Shown here: positions 55,795 through 64,000 of the stretch, piece by piece
Layout of the letters: every line of letters starts with the position of its first letter
Numbering within the stretch: the first letter of the stretch is position 1
Origin: Rhodobacteraceae bacterium D3-12
GTDB taxonomy: Bacteria > Pseudomonadota > Alphaproteobacteria > Rhodobacterales > Rhodobacteraceae
Length of the DNA stretch: 64,000 nucleotides
Direction: 5' to 3'
NCBI GenBank assembly: GCA_025916135.1
Contig: CP104793.1
Span: forward strand, 1,922,001 to 1,986,000
Translations under genes and position numbers: made by a program
The notes under the pieces: generated by a model
The model's database searches: none
What the model was told of the DNA's origin: nothing
What the model saw: the letters and a program-made list of their open reading frames with translations, nothing else

Positions 55795-56775
55795 TCAAAG
55801 GCTGGCCGCGTTTTCCGTGGCGGAAAACAAGCCGAAATCCGCGAGGGATTTCGGTGCCCGCGCGGCGGCAAGCACTTGGTTTCCGGCCTGTTGCAACAGT
55901 TTGGCCAAATCATCAAACCACGCAACCGACCCGGACAGGTCGCGCCGCACAAGCCCGATGGTGCGGCTGGGTTCAGGCGCCGGAAATTGCATCAGGGCAA
56001 GATCGGGCGTCGCCGCCAGCGTGCTGGTCAACGCCAGTTCCGGCAGGAACGTCAGCCCGAACCCTTCGGCCACCAGCCCCGCCAACGTGCCAAGCGAGGA
56101 CGCGCCAAGATCGACCCGCGTGGAGGCGCGTTTCAAGCCGCAGACCTCCAGCGCCTGATCGGCGAGGCAATGCCCCTCGTCCAGCAGCAGCAATCGACCG
56201 GGGTCAAGCGTGGCCGGATGCACCGGCGTCGCCCGCGCGTTGAGCGAAGCAAGCTGGGCGCGCGATCCCGCCAGCAGGAAGCGATCCTCAAACAGCGGCG
56301 CTTCAATCAGCCCATCCACCCCCGACGGCAGCGCCATTACCGCCGCATCAAGCCGCCCATCGGCCAGATCCTCAAGCAACGTGCCGGTCTGTGCCTCACG
56401 CACTCTCAGATCAAGCGACAGGTCCGCAGCCCTGAGCAATGGCAGCGCCACCGGCAAAAGATAGGGGGCCACGGTGGGAATGACCCCAAGCCTCAGTTGC
56501 CCGCGCAGCCCGCCTTGCCAGCGCACGGTTTCCTGCATCATTTCGACTTCGTTCAGGATCACCTGTGCCGAACGCAACACCGCCTGTCCCGCCGGGGTCA
56601 GCGCAAGTCCCCTGCCCTGACGGTCAAACAATGTGCTGCCCAACCGCTCCTCCATCTCGCGAATCTGCGTGGACAGCGCGGGTTGCGTGACGTGGCATTG
56701 CTCGGCCGCGCGGCCAAAATGGCGGGTTTCGGTCAGGGCAACAAAGTATGAAAGCTGGCGCAGGGTAATATCCAT
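55795..56775 (-). CDS. oxyR: hydrogen peroxide-sensing LysR regulator OxyR
   Basis: A 326-residue LysR protein. The N-terminal HTH is TLRQLSYFVALTETRHFGRA. The regulatory domain has EGHCLADQALEVCG, whose two cysteines match the redox pair of OxyR (Cys199 and Cys208 in E. coli). It diverges from katG, the expected target. It is about 20 residues longer than usual; the extra C-terminal residues are encoded by a two-hairpin repeat at 55809-55854, so the stop codon of the original gene may have been replaced by this insertion. Confidence 0.92.
   Translation of the reverse strand: MDITLRQLSYFVALTETRHFGRAAEQCHVTQPALSTQIREMEERLGSTLFDRQGRGLALTPAGQAVLRSAQVILNEVEMMQETVRWQGGLRGQLRLGVIPTVAPYLLPVALPLLRAADLSLDLRVREAQTGTLLEDLADGRLDAAVMALPSGVDGLIEAPLFEDRFLLAGSRAQLASLNARATPVHPATLDPGRLLLLDEGHCLADQALEVCGLKRASTRVDLGASSLGTLAGLVAEGFGLTFLPELALTSTLAATPDLALMQFPAPEPSRTIGLVRRDLSGSVAWFDDLAKLLQQAGNQVLAAARAPKSLADFGLFSATENAASL
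55809..55854. repeat. two-hairpin repeat element, copy C, inside the oxyR 3' end
   Basis: Hairpins GTTTTCC / GGAAAAC (55810-55828) and CCGAAATCC / GGATTTCGG (55832-55854), the same two-stem plan as copies A and B near 30.5-30.6 kb. Here it is translated as part of OxyR. Confidence 0.6.
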
Positions 56776-59080
<2,305 letters not shown>

Positions 59081-59116
59081 AGCCAGCGCGATCAACCGCT
59101 TGAAAACCCATAGATC

Positions 59117-59149
59117 GGGCGCGAGGGGGAAACCTTTCGCGCCCGTTTT
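59117..59149 (+). terminator. katG terminator
   Basis: GGGCGCGA pairs perfectly with TCGCGCCC across a 12-base loop and is followed by GTTTT, 37 bases after the katG stop: a typical intrinsic terminator. Confidence 0.75.
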
Positions 59150-59266
59150 CATGGTGCAGCCCCTTTGCAGGATGTCGCAGGGATTGCATTCACGTTGCAC
59201 CGCTTTCGGAATCGCCTTAATTCGCTACGCAGACAAATGCTGCAACTGCAAAGAAGGTGTATTCCA

Positions 59267-59803
59267 ATGATGCAAGGTTTCAAGGTTCCCAACGTGACGT
59301 TCAAAACCCGCGTGCGTGACGAGGCCGTAGGCGGCCCCAACCCGTTCCGCTGGCAGGACATGACTTCGGACGACTATTTCAAAGGCAAGCGCGTGATCCT
59401 GTTCTCGCTGCCCGGCGCCTTCACGCCGACCTGCTCGACCTATCAGCTTCCCGGCTTTGAAAAGAACGCCGAAGAATTCGCCGCCAAAGGCATTGATGCG
59501 ATCTATTGCATGTCGGTCAACGACAGCTTTGTGATGAACAAATGGGCCCAAGATCAAGGGCTTACCACGGTTCAAGTCATCCCCGACGGCTCGGGCGAAT
59601 TCACCCGCAAGATCGGCATGCTGGTGGGCAAGGACAACCTTGGCTTTGGCATGCGCTCGTGGCGCTATGCGGCGATCATCAACGACGGTGTTGTTGAGGC
59701 ATGGTTCGAAGAGCCGGGCCGCGACGACAACCATGCCGAAGACCCTTACGGTGAAAGCGCGCCGGAAAACCTTCTGGCTTACCTGACCGAAAAAGCGGCC
59801 TAA
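59267..59803 (+). CDS. peroxiredoxin (Prx5 type)
   Basis: A 178-residue thiol peroxidase. The catalytic cysteine is in PGAFTPTCSTYQLPGF at about residue 50, with the conserved Thr and later Arg (GMRSWRYAAII). Length and sequence fit the Prx5/AHP group, often glutaredoxin-dependent. ATG 59267 follows AAGGTG by nine bases; the next ATG at 59270 is also possible. It lies after katG, so this cluster is devoted to peroxide defence, although a terminator separates the two. Confidence 0.93.
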   Translation: MMQGFKVPNVTFKTRVRDEAVGGPNPFRWQDMTSDDYFKGKRVILFSLPGAFTPTCSTYQLPGFEKNAEEFAAKGIDAIYCMSVNDSFVMNKWAQDQGLTTVQVIPDGSGEFTRKIGMLVGKDNLGFGMRSWRYAAIINDGVVEAWFEEPGRDDNHAEDPYGESAPENLLAYLTEKAA

Positions 59804-59839
59804 ACTGGCCCTTTCGCCTATTCAATAACGGCGATCTCG

Positions 59840-59871
59840 CGGCTCGCCCCCACACTGGGGCGGGCCGTTTT
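59840..59871 (+). terminator. terminator after the peroxiredoxin gene
   Basis: CGGCTCGCCCC pairs with GGGGCGGGCCG with one mismatch around CACACT and is followed by TTTT, 37 bases after the stop codon. Confidence 0.75.
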
Positions 59872-59968
59872 CGCATTTACCAAACGGTGCCAACAGAAGC
59901 GCCACGACTTGCCAAAGCCGCATCGACACGGCAGGCAGGTGAAAGACAATCCAAAGGATGATCCGATC

Positions 59969-60694
59969 ATGGACTGGCAAGCTCATCGCCGCGACGCCCA
60001 TTCGCTGGGGCGTACTCAGGAGTTCCTGAAACAGATCACCTATGGCGGCAACGACGGGATTGTCACCACCTTTGCCATTGTCGCCGGTTTTGTCGGCGCG
60101 GCCAGTGATGGCATCGCTCAGATTGGCGCATTGGCCGTGTTGGTCTTTGGCGTCGCCAATCTGCTGGCTGATGCCGTAAGCATGGGGCTGGGAGAGTATC
60201 TTTCGACCCGCTCGGCGCATGATCTTTATCACGCCCGGCGCAGCCGCGAGATGCACGAGATCGAGGTAAACCCCGAACAAGAGCGGCTTGAGCTGCGCAC
60301 CATTCTGCATCAACGCGGGCTAAGCGATGCCGACGCCGAGGCCACAACCGAGATCCTGTCGCGCAATCCCGATATGATGGCCGACCTGATGATGACCTAT
60401 GAATTCGGTATGATGGACCCGGCAGAAGACAACCCCGTCGTCAACGGCTTCGCCACGTTTCTGAGCTTTGTGGTCTTTGGCGCCGTGCCGCTTGTGCCTT
60501 ACTTCCTGCTCGAGCCGACGGCGCAGACCTTCAACCTGTCGCTGGCGGCGTCTGGGGCTGCTCTCTTGGCGCTTGGGCTGTTGCGCTGGAACGCAACGGG
60601 TGAACATATCGCCCGCTGCGTGGGGGAAACCATGGCTGTCGGCTCGGTCTGTGGCGCGGTGGCCTATCTGGTGGGCTGGGTGATCGGCGGTTAG
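59969..60694 (+). CDS. VIT1/CCC1-family transporter (iron/manganese)
   Basis: A 241-residue membrane protein of the VIT1/CCC1 family, which moves iron or manganese. It has the early YGGNDGIVTTFAIVAGFVGA, then GVANLLADAVSMGLGEYLS and the acidic cytoplasmic segment (EMHEIEVNPEQERLELR), all characteristic. ATG 59969 has AAAGGA upstream. Placed after katG and a peroxiredoxin, it may lower free iron during peroxide stress; that is inference. Its stop overlaps the convergent DUF6456 gene by three bases. Confidence 0.9.
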   Translation: MDWQAHRRDAHSLGRTQEFLKQITYGGNDGIVTTFAIVAGFVGAASDGIAQIGALAVLVFGVANLLADAVSMGLGEYLSTRSAHDLYHARRSREMHEIEVNPEQERLELRTILHQRGLSDADAEATTEILSRNPDMMADLMMTYEFGMMDPAEDNPVVNGFATFLSFVVFGAVPLVPYFLLEPTAQTFNLSLAASGAALLALGLLRWNATGEHIARCVGETMAVGSVCGAVAYLVGWVIGG

Positions 60695-61845
60695 CCAATC
60701 ATCGCCGCCCCCGCCCCCAACGTTTCATAGTGGCGTAGCAACCGCTGCAATGCGATGCGCAGCACGATTTTGCCTGAACGCGCGCTCCATCCCAGCTGTT
60801 TTTCGGTGGTTTCCAACCCCTCAAGGTAGCAACAACAGCTGAGCGCCACATCGCCAAGCCCCGGCCCAAGCTCTCGCAGCGCCGCTTTCAACCGGTCACG
60901 CGCGGCGGCTGAACCGGCATGATCGCTGCCGCTTGCGTCGCTCTTGTCTTCGACCTTGTCCTTGCCTTTGAGAAAGAACGCCTCCCAATTGCGCGGCAAA
61001 CGTGCGCCCATCTGAGCCAGCTCGAAATCTTCGCGCAGACGCTCACCTGCGGCGACAAGAGTGTCACGCAGAAACAAATCGCCATCGCGATCGCGCCGCC
61101 GCGACAGCGCGGTCAGGGGCGACTCTCCGAATGCGGCTTTGAGCCGTCGGCGCGTACCCTGCCCGGCTGCGATGTCCTTGCCGCTGGCGTTTGCGCTCGC
61201 ATTTGCCGAGTGCTGGGCGCCGAACGGGCTCTGGGCCTCGGCAAACCCCTGCGCGGCGTTTTCCGCCTCGGCGATTATGCGCGACAAGGCACTGCGCCCC
61301 GCAGCCGTGATGTGATAGCGGGCGATGCGTCCGGGGTCCGAACAGGTGATCCAATCCTTCAGCGCCAATGCCTGGGCCACGGTGCGTTCAACCACTGCCG
61401 TGCGCGTCGATTGTCCGCCCTCGCGGTCGCGCACGACCACCGCCTTGTCCATGTCCGCCGACACCGCCAACACCGCGCCCGGCTCGCACAATCGTCGCAG
61501 CACGCGGCGCGCTTCACGGTTCAGCGTTTCATCATCGGGGGTGGTCATGTCTGCTTCGGGTATGTGAATGCCCATGGTGTCTCCGTTTTTGTTTGTGGAT
61601 TGCACGATTGCCGGGATCATTTTGCGCCCGAGTTGGCGCAACGCCTCGTCAATCAGAAAGTCATCGCGCAAATTTTCGAACCTTCGAACCTGTCGCAGCA
61701 CAGTCGAGGGATGGCACGCCTCCTTACGTGCCAATGCCCGAATAGAGACACCCCGTTCGGTGTGTTCCAGATACCGACACGCCGCATCGGGAACCCAACC
61801 GGGCATGTTCATCTTGTTAACGAATTGCATTGCTGCATCTGCCAT
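60691..61845 (-). CDS. DUF6456-domain protein with N-terminal helix-turn-helix
   Basis: About 384 residues. The N-terminal part has RYLEHTERGVSIRALARKEA and PSTVLRQVRRFE, an HTH suited to DNA binding. The middle is Ala-rich. The C-terminal part (TALSRRRDRDGDLFLRD to LQRLLRHYETLG) is the DUF6456 domain, largely confined to Rhodobacterales. The start is uncertain: ATG 61845 is taken because the longer frame begins with TTG at 61962. It diverges from the DUF6477 gene, and two DnaA-box-like sites lie between. Function unknown. Confidence 0.8.
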   Translation of the reverse strand: MADAAMQFVNKMNMPGWVPDAACRYLEHTERGVSIRALARKEACHPSTVLRQVRRFENLRDDFLIDEALRQLGRKMIPAIVQSTNKNGDTMGIHIPEADMTTPDDETLNREARRVLRRLCEPGAVLAVSADMDKAVVVRDREGGQSTRTAVVERTVAQALALKDWITCSDPGRIARYHITAAGRSALSRIIAEAENAAQGFAEAQSPFGAQHSANASANASGKDIAAGQGTRRRLKAAFGESPLTALSRRRDRDGDLFLRDTLVAAGERLREDFELAQMGARLPRNWEAFFLKGKDKVEDKSDASGSDHAGSAAARDRLKAALRELGPGLGDVALSCCCYLEGLETTEKQLGWSARSGKIVLRIALQRLLRHYETLGAGAAMIG

Positions 61846-61867
61846 GTCGAAATTGTCTCCAGATGGG

Positions 61868-61887
61868 TTTTCCACAGGTTTTCCACA
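61868..61887. promoter_or_regulatory. two tandem DnaA-box-like sequences
   Basis: TTTTCCACA occurs at 61868-61876 and again at 61879-61887, 11 bases apart in the same orientation. Both fit the DnaA consensus TTWTNCACA. They lie just upstream of the DUF6456 start in the divergent gap with DUF6477. Confidence 0.45.
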
Positions 61888-62070
61888 AAACCGCTCACAA
61901 CTCTGGCGAGCAAAAGTTACCTTGAGGTTAATTTTTGCGATATCAGTAACAATCGTTTCCAAAAGCTAAACAATCCTAACCCGACCGCGCGGCGCTCGCG
62001 CGCTCGGCGCAACGCCTGGTTGAGTCGTGCAAGGGTGACCCTCACGACAAGCGAAACGAAAGGACTTGTG

Positions 62071-62379
62071 ATGACTGATATTTTTTCGATGCTGAACGCC
62101 CTGCGCCGTCCGAGACTGCTTATTCAAGCCGCCCGCGCAGGCAGTGAGGACTATCGCCGCGACCCGCATCTCTATCGCTTGCTGGGGCATCGCATTTTGC
62201 CCAAAAGCGGCGAGGCCCTGTTGTTGCTGATGGAGTTTGAAGCGGAACAGAACCAGCTACGGCTCGATAAAAGCAGCGCCTATTCCCTGATCTCGCATGT
62301 GGATTTGTTGATCGCGATGATGGGCGAGGCCCAGCTTGTGCGCGCCTTTCAAAGCGCGCCGACATTGGTCGAAGCGTAA
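62071..62379 (+). CDS. DUF6477 family protein
   Basis: A 102-residue soluble, helical protein beginning MTDIFSMLNALRRPRLLIQA and containing RRDPHLYRLLGHRILP, typical of DUF6477, a small family found next to DUF6456 in Rhodobacterales. ATG 62071 has AAAGGA seven bases upstream. A much longer frame reaching back to 60919 is antisense to the DUF6456 gene and is not real. Function unknown. Confidence 0.8.
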   Translation: MTDIFSMLNALRRPRLLIQAARAGSEDYRRDPHLYRLLGHRILPKSGEALLLLMEFEAEQNQLRLDKSSAYSLISHVDLLIAMMGEAQLVRAFQSAPTLVEA

Positions 62380-62484
62380 GACAAATCCGACCACGCACAG
62401 CGGTTCAAATGGCCGCTATGCGGGGCTGTCGTGCCGACCTTGGTGTTGGGCACAGCCGCTGCCAGCCGGGCAAACCCGCCCGGC

Positions 62485-64000
62485 TTAGATAAAGCTGTCT
62501 GGCACGGCCTCTTTCTTCGCTGCGACATAAGCGGTGAGCGCCTCGTCTATCGCCGGGTCAATCGCGGGCTGTTGATACTGCGCCAACATTTTCGCCACCC
62601 GTTCGGTGGCCAAGCTCTGCGTATCGCGCGCGCCCTCGTCTTCCCATGTTTCAAACGGTTTATAGTCAAGCACATCGCTCTTCCAGAAGGCCGTTTTGAA
62701 ATTGGCTTGCGTATGTGCGCACCCAAGGTAGTGCCCGCCGGGGCCAACCTCGCGGATGGCATCCATGGCCTGTGCATTCTCGTCAAACCTCACGCCGCCG
62801 GCCATGCCATGCAACACCCCAAGCTGGTCCGCATCCATCACGAATTTCTCATAGGACGACACCAAGCCGCCTTCGAGCCAGCCACAGGAATGCAGCATGA
62901 AATTCACCCCGGCCAGCAGCCCCATATTCAGGCTGTTGGCGGTCTCGTAAGCAGCCTGTGCATCGGGCAGCTTCGAGCCACAGAACGACCCGGCCGAGCG
63001 ATAAGGCAGCCCCATACGCCGCGCCAGTTGCCCCGCGCCATAGCTGACCAACGACGCTTCGGGCGTGCCGAATGTGGGCGCGCCTGATCCCATGTCGATC
63101 GAGCTTACAAAAGCGCCAAAGATCACCGGCGCGCCGGGTTTGACCAATTGCGAATAGGCGATCCCGGCCATGACCTCGGCCAGAACCTGTGTCAGGGTGC
63201 CCGCAACCGACACAGGCGCCATCGCGCCCCCCACGATAAAGGGCGAGATGATACAGCCCTGCCCGGCCTCGGCATAAACCTCAAGCGCGCCCATCATCAC
63301 GTCATCAAACGTCATCGGCGAGTTGATGTTGATCAGCGAGGTCATCACCGCGTTCTCGGCGACAAATTCCTTGCCGAACAGGATCTGCGACATCTCAACC
63401 GAATCCCGCGCCCGCTCTGGATCGGTCACCGAGCCCATATAGGGCTTGTCCGACAGGGTCATATGCGCGAGCAACATATCAAGGTGCCGCTTGTTCACCG
63501 CCACATCGGTCGGCTCGCAAACCGTGCCGCCGGAGTGGTGCAACCACTTGGACATATAGCCAAGCTTCACGAAGTTGCGGAAATCTTCCATCGTGGCATA
63601 GCGCCGCCCCCCTGTGGCGTCGCGCACAAACGGCGGGCCATAGACCGGCGCCAGCACGAGGTTCTTGCCGCCGATCTCGACCGTGCGGGCCGGGTTGCGA
63701 GCGTGCTGGGTATAGCTTGACGGCGCGGTCTTGCACAGCTCACGCGCCAATCCGCGCGGGATATGCACCCGCTCGCCCTGCACATCCGCCCCGGCCGCTT
63801 TCCAGCGTTCCAGAGCGGCGGGGTTGTTCACAAAGTTCACCCCGATCTCTTCGAGCACCTGATCGGCATTCGCCTCGATGATCTCAAGTGCTTCCTCGTT
63901 GAGGACTTCGAGGTTGGGAATATTGCGCGTGATATAACGCGCGGTCTCGAATGATACGGAACTGCGCTCGGCGCGGCGGGCTGCGCCGCCACCTGTCCGG
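62485..64000 (-). CDS. trimethylamine methyltransferase (MttB) family protein, non-pyrrolysine; 5' end outside the window
   Basis: At least 504 residues of an MttB-family corrinoid-dependent methyltransferase, open to the right edge, so the N-terminus is missing; the visible start reads RTGGGAARRAERSSVSFETA. Conserved segments include YGPPFVRDA, then SKWLHHSGGTVCEPTDVAVN and CGSKLPDAQAAYETANSLN. There is no in-frame TAG to encode pyrrolysine in the visible part, so it belongs to the non-Pyl group, which in relatives acts on quaternary amines such as glycine betaine. The substrate here is unknown. No corrinoid protein gene is in view. Confidence 0.9.
   Translation of the reverse strand, partial: RTGGGAARRAERSSVSFETARYITRNIPNLEVLNEEALEIIEANADQVLEEIGVNFVNNPAALERWKAAGADVQGERVHIPRGLARELCKTAPSSYTQHARNPARTVEIGGKNLVLAPVYGPPFVRDATGGRRYATMEDFRNFVKLGYMSKWLHHSGGTVCEPTDVAVNKRHLDMLLAHMTLSDKPYMGSVTDPERARDSVEMSQILFGKEFVAENAVMTSLININSPMTFDDVMMGALEVYAEAGQGCIISPFIVGGAMAPVSVAGTLTQVLAEVMAGIAYSQLVKPGAPVIFGAFVSSIDMGSGAPTFGTPEASLVSYGAGQLARRMGLPYRSAGSFCGSKLPDAQAAYETANSLNMGLLAGVNFMLHSCGWLEGGLVSSYEKFVMDADQLGVLHGMAGGVRFDENAQAMDAIREVGPGGHYLGCAHTQANFKTAFWKSDVLDYKPFETWEDEGARDTQSLATERVAKMLAQYQQPAIDPAIDEALTAYVAAKKEAVPDSFI

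Noticed and set aside
60919-62379. 486-codon plus-strand frame ending in DUF6477
   Set aside because: Only the last 102 codons, from 62071 with a ribosome site, match a real protein; the rest is antisense to DUF6456.

Overview
The window reads as chromosomal DNA of a high-G+C alphaproteobacterium of the order Rhodobacterales (Rhodobacter/Roseobacter group). The main evidence is the minus-strand block dusB-ntrB-ntrC-ntrY-ntrX followed by trkA-trkH-hfq-hflX. Further support comes from NtrC and NtrX proteins that lack the sigma-54 contact loop, a fused ispDF gene, and a DUF6456/DUF6477 pair. No tRNA, rRNA, insertion sequence, prophage or CRISPR array was recognised.

Layout. 0.1-4.4 kb: an FAD-linked oxidase, then malonyl-CoA decarboxylase (frameshifted) and malonyl-CoA synthetase. 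4.6-6.2 kb: a small membrane protein and a SAM methyltransferase. 7-12 kb: a catabolic/uptake cassette of MarR regulator, fused TAXI-type TRAP permease, TAXI binding protein and amidohydrolase (frameshifted). 12.5-17 kb (minus): aldehyde dehydrogenase with a GAF/Fis-HTH regulator, patatin-like lipase and 3-hydroxybutyrate dehydrogenase. A strong candidate small RNA lies at about 17.2 kb. 17.4-30.5 kb: a mixed accessory stretch with a peptide-binding protein, ACR3 arsenite carrier, XRE-cupin regulator, acyl-CoA synthetase, FrnE-like DsbA protein, orphan phospholipase-D-like protein, two drug-efflux carriers, an ion channel, a beta-hydroxyacid dehydrogenase and a penicillin-acylase-family hydrolase (frameshifted).

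30.6-43.2 kb is the conserved hflX-hfq-trkH-trkA-ntrXYCB-dusB block (nitrogen and redox two-component control, potassium uptake, RNA chaperone). 43.4-46.9 kb carries ispDF-pgpA-cinA and an ammonium transporter. 46.9-55.6 kb holds an MmgE/PrpD protein, a RatA/COQ10-like START protein, hypoxanthine phosphoribosyltransferase, a Sel1-repeat protein, cytochrome c', a diheme cytochrome c, a ClpP-fold membrane protein, a TPR protein and lipA. 55.8-60.7 kb is a peroxide/iron defence group: oxyR divergent from katG, then a peroxiredoxin and a VIT1-like transporter. The window closes with the DUF6456/DUF6477 pair and a non-pyrrolysine MttB-family methyltransferase that runs off the right edge.

Two features cut across the window. 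First, six genes (matA, the amidohydrolase, the acylase, hflX, ntrC and the dusB start) each need a single-base change to restore a normal reading frame, and three of the six sites are in or beside homopolymer runs. That suggests base-calling or assembly errors more than six independent gene deaths. Second, several intergenic repeats are visible: a 35-bp core shared by two sites 28 kb apart and followed by G/C-rich palindromes, and a two-hairpin element present in three copies with compensatory stem changes, one copy of which encodes the C-terminus of OxyR.
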